A stretch of DNA of 64,000 nt from Streptomyces albireticuli (GTDB lineage: Bacteria; Actinomycetota; Actinomycetes; Streptomycetales; Streptomycetaceae): positions 1 through 64,000 of the forward strand of contig NZ_JAJQQS010000025.1 of the NCBI RefSeq assembly GCF_021228125.1, given 5' to 3'. This document shows, in pieces, positions 18,122 through 26,885 of the stretch. Numbering within the stretch: the stretch's first letter is position 1; each line of letters starts with the position of its first letter. A program made the translations under genes and the position numbers. The notes below the pieces were generated by a model. It was not told where the DNA came from and searched no databases. It saw only the letters and a list, made by a program, of their open reading frames with translations.

Positions 18122-19460
18122 CGTGCTCTACCTCGGCTGCGCGCTGGCAGCCGGCGGCGTTCTCCTCTACAAACTGCACGGGCTGCGCGAAGCCCCGTCC
18201 GCGACCCTTGTCGCCGTCTGCCTGTGCACCGGATTCCCCATGCTGGCGTTCATCGCCGCCGCGCCCTCGCTCTACACACGGATCGGCCGCGCCTCCGGCG
18301 TCCCGGACCTCGCCACCCTGCTCGTCTACGGCTTCATCACTTGCTTCAGCGGCTCGGCCCAGGTCCTCGCCTCGCTGTGGTCCGCGGAAGTCCGCCACCC
18401 CGCCGAAGCCTGGGAAGCGGCCCGGCCACGCGTCATCCGCCGCCTGGCCGTCTTCGCCACGGCCCTTTCCCTCATGACCGCCCTGTTCGCGTACGCCGCT
18501 TGCACGGGAGCGCTCACCGGCGGCCCCCACCCCCTGGACTTCGACACCTTCTACTCCACCGTGCCGACCGTCGTCGTGTTCCAGTTCGTCTACCAAGCGG
18601 GCTTCGCCTACGCGCTGCTCGGCGTCAGCCGGGCATGCCGACGGCACGCGGCACACCTCACCGACCGCGAACCCGAACGCACAGCCCTGCGCACCGGCGT
18701 CCTGCTGATTTCCCGGGGCTGCCGGGTCGCCCTCGGCTACAGCACCTGCAAACTCCTCGCCATCAGCGCCGCCGCCACCGGCGGAGGCACGACGTGGGAC
18801 GTACTCTCCACCGTCGTCGGCCCCTTCTTCGCCTCGGCCGGCGCCATGCTCATCGCCGCCGGCTTCGCCTACCCCGCCGTCCAGGCATGGGCGGGACGCC
18901 GCCGTGATCTCCTCGCGCTGCGGCCCCTGTGGCTGGTCGCGGCCGACGCCGACCGGCACCTGCTCCTCGACCCCCTCCCTCCGGCCACCCGCCGCCAGGT
19001 CGCGGTACGCGATCTACGATGGCGGATCAGCCGGTGCATCACCGAGATCCGCGACGCCCAGCTGGCCATGCGGATCTGGGAGGACCCCCTCACCGCCGAC
19101 ATCGCCCGACACCACGCCCGTAGGCTGAAGTACTCCGCCGAGCGCGTCGAAGCCGCCGCCTCGGCCGCCGCCCTCCTCGGCGCGATCCGGACCCGCAACG
19201 CCGCCCTCGACAACCTCCTCTACACCGCCCGGACGCGAGCTCTGTCCCCACAGGCGTTGGCCGAAGCCGTGACCGCCACTCTCACCCAGGGCCTGGGCAC
19301 CGCGGCACCGCGACGCCCCCTCCGGCTGGCGGCCACCCCGCGGGGCGGGCAGCGCGCCGAACTCGACCAGCTGATTCTCATCGCCCGGGCGCTGGAAAGC
19401 CGGCCGGTCACCATGGCCCTGCGGCAGAGCCTGCGGGAGAGGACCGGCCATGGACGGTGA
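18114..19460 (+). CDS. MAB_1171c-family membrane protein, module 3
   Basis: A 448-residue protein beginning at GTG 18114 (MHDVLYLGCALAAGGVLLYK). Membrane segments fill residues 1-260 and a soluble C-terminal domain follows, with RRQVAVRDLRWRISRCITEI and a region rich in Arg and Ala helices. It is about 40 residues longer than the copies in modules 1 and 2, mainly at the C-terminus. It is coupled to the protease upstream (8-bp overlap) and to the oxygenase downstream (11-bp overlap), so the three form one operon. Transport, suggested by the family name, is not established. Confidence 0.75.
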   Translation: MHDVLYLGCALAAGGVLLYKLHGLREAPSATLVAVCLCTGFPMLAFIAAAPSLYTRIGRASGVPDLATLLVYGFITCFSGSAQVLASLWSAEVRHPAEAWEAARPRVIRRLAVFATALSLMTALFAYAACTGALTGGPHPLDFDTFYSTVPTVVVFQFVYQAGFAYALLGVSRACRRHAAHLTDREPERTALRTGVLLISRGCRVALGYSTCKLLAISAAATGGGTTWDVLSTVVGPFFASAGAMLIAAGFAYPAVQAWAGRRRDLLALRPLWLVAADADRHLLLDPLPPATRRQVAVRDLRWRISRCITEIRDAQLAMRIWEDPLTADIARHHARRLKYSAERVEAAASAAALLGAIRTRNAALDNLLYTARTRALSPQALAEAVTATLTQGLGTAAPRRPLRLAATPRGGQRAELDQLILIARALESRPVTMALRQSLRERTGHGR

Positions 19461-20199
19461 CCCCTACGCCCAGGCCCACGCCGTCTACCGGGCCATGGCG
19501 CGCGGCGAACTGGGGAACGACCTGCGCCTGGGCCTCAACCTGGGCTTCTACCGGACCTTCGCCGTGCCCGGCATCGCCAGGGTCCTCGCCGGCACGGGCA
19601 AGATGACCACCCGGCCCAAAGCCCGTGCCAAGGCGACCGGAGCCCTGATCTACACGCTCATCGATCACGGACCGCACCACCCGGCGGGAGCCCGGGCCGT
19701 CACGACCCTCAACCATCTGCACGCCGGGCTACCGGCAGGCGACGACGAGTTCGTCTACGTCCTGGCCGCGTTCTGCGTCGCCCCCATCCACTGGATCGAC
19801 GCCCACGGCCGGCGCCCCACCACACCACAGGAGAAGACCTCGGCACACGCCTTCTACGCCGACCTGGGACAACGGATGAACCTTCCGCCGATACCAGGCT
19901 CGTTCGACGACCTGGAGGCGTGGATGGACGCCTACGAACAACGCCACTTCGCCGTGACACCCGAAGGCCGGGCGCTGATGAGGGCCACCAGGAACCTGCT
20001 CACCGACCGGTTCCCCCGCGCCCTGGCGCCCCTCGTCCACGCGGGGACGAACACCCTGTTCGACACCCGGTTCCTGGAAGCGATCGGCGCCTCTCCCCCG
20101 ACGTGGCCTGTCCGCGCCCTGGTGCGTGCGGCGCTGCGCGTACGGGCGTGGAACGCCGCGCGGGGAACGCGGGCGAAGGAGTCGTCCACGCGGCCATGA
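19450..20199 (+). CDS. MpaB-type (DUF2236) oxygenase-like protein, module 3
   Basis: A 249-residue protein resembling the MpaB/rubber-oxygenase (DUF2236) family: helical, with RTFAVPGIARVLAGTGKM near the N-terminus, FCVAPIHWIDAHGRRPTTPQ about residue 113 where the family places heme-contacting histidine and arginine residues, and the FxDxxxRMNLPPIP stretch. Family members are heme oxygenases acting on lipophilic substrates. ATG 19450 follows GAGAGGACC and overlaps the membrane-protein gene. It occupies the same place after MAB_1171c as the FAD oxidoreductase does in module 2. Confidence 0.65.
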   Translation: MDGDPYAQAHAVYRAMARGELGNDLRLGLNLGFYRTFAVPGIARVLAGTGKMTTRPKARAKATGALIYTLIDHGPHHPAGARAVTTLNHLHAGLPAGDDEFVYVLAAFCVAPIHWIDAHGRRPTTPQEKTSAHAFYADLGQRMNLPPIPGSFDDLEAWMDAYEQRHFAVTPEGRALMRATRNLLTDRFPRALAPLVHAGTNTLFDTRFLEAIGASPPTWPVRALVRAALRVRAWNAARGTRAKESSTRP

Positions 20200-20431
20200 G
20201 CGGGGCCGAGCGCCCGCGCTGCCTCTCTGCCAGGCGACGGGGCGAGGAGAGGACGATCGGCTGGTGCATGAACGCCCGCCGCAACGCACGCGACTACGAA
20301 CGCTTGCCCCAACACTCTGAAGCCCATCTGAACTGGGCACTCATCACCATGATGACGCGGCGCCTGACCCGCAGGAGTCCCCGAACGAGCCAGTGGACCC
20401 GGAAGACGCCGACAGTTGGATGACGGTGACC

Positions 20432-20560
20432 TTACTCGGCGGCGGCCTCCGGCACGTCGTCCGTCCCGTGCTGACGCCGCCTCCTATTGACCCAGTCGTG
20501 CATGGCCTCGATGAGCGCGTCGGAAGGCGTGCGCCCCTCGGCCTCGGTGAGCGCTTCGAA
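20432..20560 (-). pseudogene. C-terminal remnant of a small gene
   Basis: About 40 sensible codons read FEALTEAEGRTPSDALIEAM and end VPEAAAE before a TAA at 20432-20434. Stops lie immediately upstream in the same frame (near 20561), so only the end of a gene survives. The short helical sequence looks like the tail of a ribbon-helix-helix or other small DNA-binding protein, but the family is not certain. The rest of the 20200-20615 gap shows nothing else. Confidence 0.4.
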
Positions 20561-20615
20561 TCACTAGGACACCGGCAGCGCAGGCTGCCATCGGACGACG
20601 CTGACCACCGAGTCC

Positions 20616-21599
20616 TCAGCCGTACTGGCTGAAGAGCGCTTGAAGGTACTCCTCCAAGCGCTGGGCGAGAACGGCTGGTGTCAGATCTTCCCTCCCGATT
20701 TCCCGCCAGGGCTCGGCGACCTTCTCCGCGTCCGGTGCGAAGGCCAGCGCATCCAGCACACGCCAGTACAGGTGATCAGCGGGGTCGTCACTGAGCGTTC
20801 CACCGGCTGCGACGTAGTGATCCGCAAGCCGCATTCCGACGGGCACTCCGTGAAGCAGAGCAAGCGCAGTGGAGCAGTGGGCCACGTCCAGGTCAGCGGG
20901 TCCCCAGGACGTCTCCACCCAGTCCACGACACCCGTGATCGTCAGATCGGCTCCTTCTCCCGCGAAGAGCACGTTCCCGGGGTGGAAGTCCCGGTGCAGG
21001 AAGCAAGGCCGGTAGGCCGGGGGCGGCTGTCGGATCACCTCCACGGCACGCTGCCACACTTCCGGCTGTTTCGCGTTCTCGGGAAGCCGCACCCGCTCTG
21101 GGCTGGTCCACGCCTGATAGGTGCGCGGCCGGGCTCCTTCTGGAACGAGCACCCCGTGGATCGCCACCAACTGCCGGGCCAGGAGCTCTGTTTTCCGCTC
21201 GATGTCCTCCCCGTCCAGTCTGAGGCTCCCTGGAAGCAACGACATCAGCAGCGACGGATGGTCGCAGTGCTCCGCTGCCGCATCAACGCCATGAAGACGA
21301 GCGGCCGGTACGTTCGTGTCCGCGAGCAGACGGAGGATGTCCGCTTCCCGCGTCAGCAGTCCCAGGGCATGCCTTACGAAGAACGGTTTGACGAAAGACC
21401 GGAGCACGAGGGAATACGGCTCACCTTCCCCCTCAACATCGAGGCGACGCATCTGCGATGTCCAGCCCCCTCGCAACGCTGCCACAGCACAGACTCGGTC
21501 TCCAGAACGAAGACTCCGCTCCACCCATACACGGGTCCTGGACCCGCCTAGGTCATCGATGTCAGTCTCCACAACCGCCGCGCTCTCGCCCTCAGCCAT
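20616..21599 (-). CDS. Aminoglycoside phosphotransferase (APH)-family protein
   Basis: A 327-residue protein of the APH/kinase fold. The catalytic loop FLHRDFHPGNVLF (HxDxxxxN) is near residue 205 and the metal-binding segment GVVDWVET is near 228. The N-terminal lobe has the usual YSLVLRSF lysine-region analogue, although Arg replaces the nucleotide-binding Lys. Family members phosphorylate antibiotics, choline, homoserine or other small molecules; the substrate is not predictable. It is transcribed alone, leftward. Confidence 0.82.
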   Translation of the reverse strand: MAEGESAAVVETDIDDLGGSRTRVWVERSLRSGDRVCAVAALRGGWTSQMRRLDVEGEGEPYSLVLRSFVKPFFVRHALGLLTREADILRLLADTNVPAARLHGVDAAAEHCDHPSLLMSLLPGSLRLDGEDIERKTELLARQLVAIHGVLVPEGARPRTYQAWTSPERVRLPENAKQPEVWQRAVEVIRQPPPAYRPCFLHRDFHPGNVLFAGEGADLTITGVVDWVETSWGPADLDVAHCSTALALLHGVPVGMRLADHYVAAGGTLSDDPADHLYWRVLDALAFAPDAEKVAEPWREIGREDLTPAVLAQRLEEYLQALFSQYG

Positions 21600-21757
21600 G
21601 CCGACAGCCTAATGATCACGAAGGAGCGGCCTGAGGCGAGCCTTCAAAAACACCTACTCAGTCGTCATCACGCCGACGGCGTCAGGCAACTCCCCGGCCT
21701 GCCTTGACCCCCGTAATCTCAGCGGCCTTCTTGGCCAGCGAAGCCGGGCTCGCCGTC

Positions 21758-22399
21758 CTACGCCTTCGACGGTAGGGCCGGCGCGGGAAGGTCGACGATG
21801 CGGGCGAGGGCGGCTGTGACAGGAGCGCAATGGCCAGGCAGGTGACTGGAGGCCCACTCGGCTGCCAGCGCGAGGAAATCGGCCAGATCACGCTCGGCAC
21901 CGGTCAGCAGGTTGCGGAGCTCATCGACGGACATCTCGATCACCGGGCTGTCGCTTTGCTCGACGTTGACAGTGAGCCGGACGATGTCGCCAAAGCGCTC
22001 CGCAACCGGTGAGACGGGCTCGTGACCGAACCCGAGCAGGCTGCCGCCGTCGACGAGCCGGTGCCAGTCGCGCCAGTCCTCCAGTCCATCACAGCAGCCG
22101 GGCAGGAAGATGACGCCTGTCGAGGTGTCGGTGACCCTCAGGCCGCCGGCCGCGAAGAGGCTGTCGAAGGGCAGCATTCCGTGAAGGAACGAGTCGAGTG
22201 CGTCGGCCGGGCGAGGCGGGCGGTCGCCGTCGGGGTCGATGTCATTGCAGCTGGCGACGCTCATCACCGCCGTCCCGACTTCAGTGGGTGAGAGCTCGCC
22301 GCTGAGAGGAAGGAAGCCGAACGACTCGATCCCGGCGACAGGCCAGAGGCCAAAGCCGTCAGACTCGTGTATCTCCAGGACGGGCTGCATCACGATCAT
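21758..22399 (-). CDS. Conserved hypothetical protein
   Basis: A 213-residue acidic, soluble protein beginning MIVMQPVLEIHESDGFGLWP with a central Gly/Phe-rich part (VTDTSTGVIFLPGCCDGLED). The coding quality is good across its whole length, but no family was recognised and no catalytic motif is evident. It sits between the phosphotransferase gene and a strong terminator on the same strand, so it probably has its own promoter in the 80 bp before it. Confidence 0.65.
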   Translation of the reverse strand: MIVMQPVLEIHESDGFGLWPVAGIESFGFLPLSGELSPTEVGTAVMSVASCNDIDPDGDRPPRPADALDSFLHGMLPFDSLFAAGGLRVTDTSTGVIFLPGCCDGLEDWRDWHRLVDGGSLLGFGHEPVSPVAERFGDIVRLTVNVEQSDSPVIEMSVDELRNLLTGAERDLADFLALAAEWASSHLPGHCAPVTAALARIVDLPAPALPSKA

Positions 22400-22476
22400 T
22401 CAGCGAGTGTTCCTCATCCCTGCCCGTGTCTCCTCCTGATTACGCCGACCCCCTCATCTCGGCCAAGGGAGCTGAG

Positions 22477-22510
22477 CATGGCGGGGATGCCGTGGGGCAT
22501 CCCCGCCATG
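22477..22510. terminator. Perfect 15-bp inverted repeat, probable terminator
   Basis: CATGGCGGGGATGCC (22477-22491) pairs exactly with 22496-22510 across a 4-bp loop. It lies 7 bp beyond the stop of the HPr-kinase-like gene, on whose strand it would act. Confidence 0.8.
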
Positions 22511-22516
22511 GTTCAT

Positions 22517-23620
22517 TCATGCGGTCGTGTCTGTGACCTGCGCGAGGAAGTCGGTGTTCGCCTTCACGCTGTGCCCCAGGGACAGGGAATTTCGGGGGAG
22601 GTCGCCAAGGAGTTCGAGCAGAGGCTGAGTGTCGGGGAGGTCTGTGGGCAGGAGGCCGAAGACGTCGGGGTAGCGGTCTTCGGTACCGGCGGTGAAGAAG
22701 TCGCCGGGCCCTGCGCTTCGGTCCTCGTCGAGGAGAGCGGGCTCGGTGCCGGGGGTGATCTCAGGGAAGAGGATGCGGGTGGCGTGTCCTTCGGTGGCCA
22801 GGGTCAGGCCGAGCCAGGAGTGGAGCTGGTCGGGGAAGAACTGGGGCTTGAGCTCCTTGCCGGACTCGTTCCACAGGGGCGTGCGGCTGCCGGAGTGGAG
22901 GGCGTCGGTCACCTTCTGGTGCTGGGTGGGGTGGAGTTGTTCGCCGCGCTGGACGCGTTCGCGGACCTGGTCGTACCAGCCGAGGGCACCGAGGAGGCCC
23001 AGGCCGATGGCGGCGGCCGAAGGCCAGGGCAGGACCCGCAGCCGGTCGCCCTCGCGGCGGATGAAGACGCGGTCGTTGGCCAGCAACTGCCAGCCGGCCC
23101 GGGCTAGGAGGAGGGCGGTGGTGGTCTTTCCGGCGCCCTTGTCGCCCAAGGTCAGCGCGGTCTGCCCGTCACGGACGACGGCGGAGGCGTGCAGGATCGA
23201 CCAGCCGTCCGCGAGGAGTTGCCCGCGGACGACCTCGCGGGCGAGCCGTGCGGCGGCCAGGGCGACGGGAACGTCTTCGCACCCGTAAATGCGCAGAGGC
23301 CCGCCGGGCTCGGCCCGGTAGACGAGTTTGTCGTCGGGCTGGGAGGCGGCCACGGTGCCGCCGTCGTCCCGGTCGACGTGCATGGTCGAGTTCGCGTAGT
23401 CGGTCCCCTCGTGGGAGTGGTCGGCCTCGTACTGGGCGATCTCGGTGACCTGGTCGGGGTTGACGTCGGCGATCACTGCTGTGTTGGTGTCCGGGGCGGT
23501 GCTGGTGGCATTCCACCAGGGGCCGAAGTAGCGAAGGGCCCAGTCTGTGACCACCGGGCTGTTGCTGGTGACGGTCGCGGCCTGGGTGGCCGTGGCGATA
23601 CGGACAGCGGCCTGGTGCAC
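22517..23620 (-). CDS. HPr-kinase-like P-loop protein
   Basis: A 367-residue protein. The C-terminal half has the Walker A motif LTLGDKGAGKTTTALLLARA at about residue 168 and LLANDRVFIRREGD just after, typical of HprK-like kinases. ILHASAVVRDGQTAL before the P-loop corresponds to the conserved His region of that family. The N-terminal 110 residues are variable. HprK-like proteins outside phosphotransfer regulation are often found with peptide or sugar biosynthesis genes. GTG 23618-23620 follows AGAAGGAG. It is downstream of, and on the same strand as, the dehydrogenase-like gene. Confidence 0.75.
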   Translation of the reverse strand: MHQAAVRIATATQAATVTSNSPVVTDWALRYFGPWWNATSTAPDTNTAVIADVNPDQVTEIAQYEADHSHEGTDYANSTMHVDRDDGGTVAASQPDDKLVYRAEPGGPLRIYGCEDVPVALAAARLAREVVRGQLLADGWSILHASAVVRDGQTALTLGDKGAGKTTTALLLARAGWQLLANDRVFIRREGDRLRVLPWPSAAAIGLGLLGALGWYDQVRERVQRGEQLHPTQHQKVTDALHSGSRTPLWNESGKELKPQFFPDQLHSWLGLTLATEGHATRILFPEITPGTEPALLDEDRSAGPGDFFTAGTEDRYPDVFGLLPTDLPDTQPLLELLGDLPRNSLSLGHSVKANTDFLAQVTDTTA

Positions 23621-24557
23621 TGCGGTCTTCTCCTTCTGTCGGGGTTGCAACGGGGACGTACAGGCGGGCCAGGGGCTCGTAGGCATCACGGAGCTTGGCG
23701 TCGGCGGCTATCAGCTGACGGGCCTCGGCGGCGTCCAGCCGGGAGAGGCACACGGTCGGGGTTCCGGCGGAGAAGCGCAACGGAATTCCCCTCCACCTCC
23801 CCTCGTGGTTGACGCACAACTGCGTCACCGTGTCGTCCAGGCCCAGGCCTGCGCGGAGGGCGGCGATCACCGCCCCGGCCGGGCCGCAGCGGGTACGGCC
23901 CAGCCCTGCGTTCATCCGCCGGGGGCGGTCGGTCAGCTCGTCGAGCACCTGCCGCGGGGGCACCGGCACAGGCAGGTCGCCGACGCGGGTAGCCGACGCG
24001 CACACCACGGCCTGGTCGCCGTGCTCGCCGATCACGTGGCCGACCACAGCCTGCGCGGGCACGTCGAGGAGGCGGGCGAGGGTGAGGCGGTAGCGGGCGG
24101 TGTCGGTGTTCGAGCCGACTCCGTAGACGCGGGGGCAGCCGGAGACTTCGGCGAACAGGCGGGTGAGGACGTCGACGGGGTTGGTCACCATGACCACGAG
24201 TCCCTGGTAGTGGGCCAGTTTCCGTGCGACGCCGGCGATGACGGGGGCGTTGGCGTTCAGGCCGGCCATCCGGATGTCGGTGCGGGCGGTGTTGGCGAAA
24301 TCCCCCCGTGGACAGACGACCACCGCTTCGCAGGAGGCGAGCTGTCCGGCGTCGGCGACGTGGACCGCCCGGACGGAGGAGGCGGTGACCTGGCACATGT
24401 CCTCCAGATCGGTCACCAGGGCCTGGGCCGAGAGCCCGGTGCGGGAGACGATGCGGACGGACTCGCACCAGCCCCCGGCGGCCAGCAGCATGGCCACACT
24501 CTGGCCGACGGCTCCGGCACCGATCACTCCGACCGCGTCGGCCGGCGGTGGCGTCAC
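23169..24557 (-). CDS. Lactate/malate dehydrogenase-like protein with lost natural stop
   Basis: Residues 1-306 make a complete LDH/MDH fold: GVIGAGAVGQSVAMLLA binds NAD, VVMVTNPVDVLTRLF and GVGSNTDTARYR hold the substrate Arg and Asp region, and HVIGEHGDQAVV carries the catalytic His. The usual end should fall near 23640, but no stop occurs and the frame runs another 150 codons out of register over the kinase gene with Arg/His/Pro-rich nonsense. A lost stop or small frameshift is likely. GTG 24555-24557 overlaps the preceding small frame as GTGA. Confidence 0.75.
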   Translation of the reverse strand: MTPPPADAVGVIGAGAVGQSVAMLLAAGGWCESVRIVSRTGLSAQALVTDLEDMCQVTASSVRAVHVADAGQLASCEAVVVCPRGDFANTARTDIRMAGLNANAPVIAGVARKLAHYQGLVVMVTNPVDVLTRLFAEVSGCPRVYGVGSNTDTARYRLTLARLLDVPAQAVVGHVIGEHGDQAVVCASATRVGDLPVPVPPRQVLDELTDRPRRMNAGLGRTRCGPAGAVIAALRAGLGLDDTVTQLCVNHEGRWRGIPLRFSAGTPTVCLSRLDAAEARQLIAADAKLRDAYEPLARLYVPVATPTEGEDRSAPGRCPYRHGHPGRDRHQQQPGGHRLGPSLLRPLVECHQHRPGHQHSSDRRRQPRPGHRDRPVRGRPLPRGDRLRELDHARRPGRRRHRGRLPARRQTRLPGRARRASAHLRVRRRSRRPGRRTARPRGRPRATPRGRLVDPARLRRRP

Positions 24558-24667
24558 TGGTCGGCTGCCTTCGCCACGTCGGCCAGGGCGAGCCGCCACA
24601 CCGTCTGCGGATCCGTCCCGGCGAGCAGGTTCGCGATGGTGCGGTCGAGCAGGGTGCATACCGACAT
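24554..24667 (-). CDS. Short hypothetical protein overlapping the dehydrogenase-like gene
   Basis: A 37-codon frame, MSVCTLLDRTIANLLAGTDP and then QTVWRLALADVAKAADQ, which ends in the GTGA that starts the dehydrogenase-like gene. The frame is open upstream to 24772 but without a convincing start, so this could be the C-terminus of a longer decayed protein. Coupling to the next gene suggests it is or was translated. No function recognised. Confidence 0.4.
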   Translation of the reverse strand: MSVCTLLDRTIANLLAGTDPQTVWRLALADVAKAADQ

Positions 24668-24779
24668 GGCTTGCTGAGTGATTTTGATGCCCCTGCCGCG
24701 GGTGTACGGGTGAGGTCCAGCTTGGGCAGCGCCGAGAGAGTCGGCGGATTCAGATCCCAGCAAGGGGACCAAAAGCTAC

Positions 24780-25888
24780 TTTCTCCCATATGCGGAGAAA
24801 AGCGACTCCCATAACCGGGTCTCTGAAGCCCGTTCGCGAGGCTCCGTGGGTGATCGGGTCCACGCAGCTATGACAAAGGCTCAGCGGGGCGCCTGCGGAT
24901 TTTTGTCCTCCCTGGCACCCTCGATCCGCCCTTGTAGGACGTGCTACCAGTAGGTGTAGCGGCTTACGAGCCCCAGAGAGAGCGCGTGGTGAAGAGGACC
25001 ATGCACTTCAGTTGGTCCGTGAGCGCTTGGCTTGGTCGGGCTGAGCGGCATGAGCCCGCAGGAATTCTGTCGTATCTGCTGCCCGGGTAGCTTCGCCAGG
25101 GGGTACCGCAGGCCGGTTGGAGCCGCCTCGCGCGGCTGATGAGTGGTTTGACGACGAGGGGTTGCGCGGCTGCCGGCACCACACAGATGCCTGCGCTATC
25201 GCCCCGCAGGGTGGCGACGGCCCCGTGTTCGTACACGTGGGTGGCGGTGACCGGGGCAGCAGCGACCGTGACCGTGTCCCCAGCGGATGCCGTACGTGGT
25301 GAGGTAGCGGTCGGCATCGTCGGGTGGAGCCAAAGCCTGCCACGACGCTGAGGAAGCGGCCCAGGATGGGGACTTCATCCAGGCTCCGGAGGACTGTCCG
25401 CGTCAGAGACCTCGGGACGGTGAGCGCCATCGCGTAGCCGGCGCCAGGCCGATCGCCGGCAGACATCGTCGAAGGCAAGGGCCGCGGATTCGGTGAGCAA
25501 GGCGGCACAGGCACAGGGCGGATTGGTCGCGATGACGGTCGCGGCCAAGGCGGTGAACAGCAGCTTGGTGTCGGTGGGTTCAAGGCAGCAGCGGCGGTCG
25601 AGGGTCAGTGGGATCGCCATCATGGTCTGCATGTAGACAAGTGCGAAGACGGTGCCGGAGATGAGCATGGCCCATGGCGGGCGGCCGTCCCGGGTTCGCG
25701 CGTCTCACCAGAGCGCCTATGAGCAAACGCTTCTGCGCGGCATCCGGTCGGCGGGACCGACCCGGCAGTGCGGAACTGGGAGGGGCCGTAGGCAGCACGT
25801 CGCCGTGGGCACGAAGCTCTTGTTCCTCGCGGTCCAGTGCTCGCGGTGCCTATGAAGGGGCAGGGCCATCTGTCCGTGGATGCCGTCC
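24780..25888. other. Decayed region without a supported gene
   Basis: About 1.1 kb in which sensible-looking stretches on the minus strand (for example LTVPRSLTRTVLRSLDEVPI near 25390) change frame every 100-200 bp. This suggests one or more eroded genes. No family could be named and no intact frame with a ribosome site was found. Confidence 0.4.
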
Positions 25889-26168
25889 TCAGCACAGCGG
25901 AAGGCATGCCCGGTCGCGCCAGAAGTCCGGGTTGTGAGGGCTGTCCATCAGCCGGATCAGGTGGTGGGTGGCTGTGGTGAATGCCTGACCGAGTGAGGTC
26001 TCCGCATCGACGGCGATCTCACGGGCGTCCACATCATGCGTGGCGTGATCGGTGTCGCACCAGCAAGCCCACGTTCGCCGCGGCACACACCGAGAGCCTG
26101 CCATCCGGTCGCCGGAGTACCTCGAGGGTGAACTCCAATTGATCGCCCCTCTCATCGAGGACGTTCAT
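25889..26168 (-). pseudogene. Frameshifted hypothetical gene
   Basis: From ATG 26166-26168 the frame reads MNVLDERGDQLEFTLEVLRR and continues to GLLV. Sense then moves to another frame near 26055 (CDTDHATHDVDAREIAVDAE, then LGQAFTTATHHLIRLMDSPH) to a stop at 25889-25891. Joined, it would encode about 92 residues of good composition. The single-base shift lies around CTGGTGCGACACCG. The product is unrecognised. Confidence 0.5.
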
Positions 26169-26451
26169 GTCCGCGCAGAGGACTATTACGGAGACGCTTG
26201 GGCCGAGAACCGAGGACTGGGGAAGGTGGTTGGGCTGTGTCCATTGCCATTGCCGCGGATCTCCCCCGGGGCGGCTCGCGTCCACGGCGCGGGCGGCACG
26301 GTGGTTGACGCTTCGTTCAGCGAGCCGGAGCTTTGGGAACGCACGGACAGGGGAACGTCGTCGAAGGTGCCTCGGCTCATGACCATGGGCTCAATCCTTC
26401 TTCTCCTGCCGACCGGGAGGCAATGGCTTTCCGCCTGATCGGCGGAAGTGA

Positions 26452-26492
26452 CCAGAAATCAGTCCTAACTACTTGTTAGTTTGCATTTCTGG
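26452..26492. repeat. AT-rich double inverted repeat
   Basis: Nested arms CCAGAAAT/ATTTCTGG and CTAAC/GTTAG surround a 5-bp loop with 5-bp internal spacers on each side, making a very regular 41-bp structure. It is out of character with the GC-rich surroundings and lies about 1.2 kb upstream of a Rep-like gene. Confidence 0.6.
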
Positions 26493-26683
26493 CAGTTCGC
26501 TGACGGTGAGAGGCCGATGGTGCGCCGTGTTTCGCGGGCTGATGGGCTGCGATTCCGCTGACCAATCCGACGATCGACACGATCGGGGAGGTGTAAGCAG
26601 GTGATGGCGTGAACCGCTAGGCTGGGGGCCTGGCCAGACGACCCGTCACCGGGTGCCTGGCCGGTCACAAGTCAAAAGGGAAC

Positions 26684-26727
26684 GGCCCCGCAGGGTTCCA
26701 GATGCGGCAAACATCTGGTGCGGGGCC
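26684..26727. repeat. Strong 16-bp stem hairpin
   Basis: GGCCCCGCA plus CCAGATG pair with CATCTGG plus TGCGGGGCC across a 7-base loop, with a 5-base bulge (GGGTT) on the left side only. There is no T run, so it may be a leader or antisense-RNA-type structure rather than a terminator. A short frame follows at 26772. Confidence 0.6.
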
Positions 26728-26771
26728 GGGCCGACACTCACAACCGTAGAGAAGAAGAGGTGTCAGCACTT

Positions 26772-26885
26772 ATGGCAAAGACTACCCGGGTCTGCGGGCA
26801 TGTAGACAATGGGACTCGAAGCTCCGCCGTGACGATCACACCGGCGTCGAGCGTGGGTCCGTCATCTTCAACCGCAGGCCGGCGA
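26772..26885 (+). CDS. Possible 37-residue protein
   Basis: ATG 26772 follows GAAGAAGAGG with a longish 12-base gap and opens a 37-codon frame starting MAKTTRVCGHVDNGTR and ending with a Ser-rich tail. It sits 45 bp after the strong hairpin at 26684-26727. There is no family and the composition is only fair, so it may not be a gene. The 26886-27716 interval beyond it has no better candidate. Confidence 0.25.

Noticed and set aside
22440-22452. Sixth parS-like site at GATTACGCCGACC
   Set aside because: Only the left half of the palindrome is present.
24690-24840. Possible tRNA gene near GATCCCAGCAAGGGGACCA
   Set aside because: No GTTCGAATCC-type T-loop and no cloverleaf could be folded by eye.
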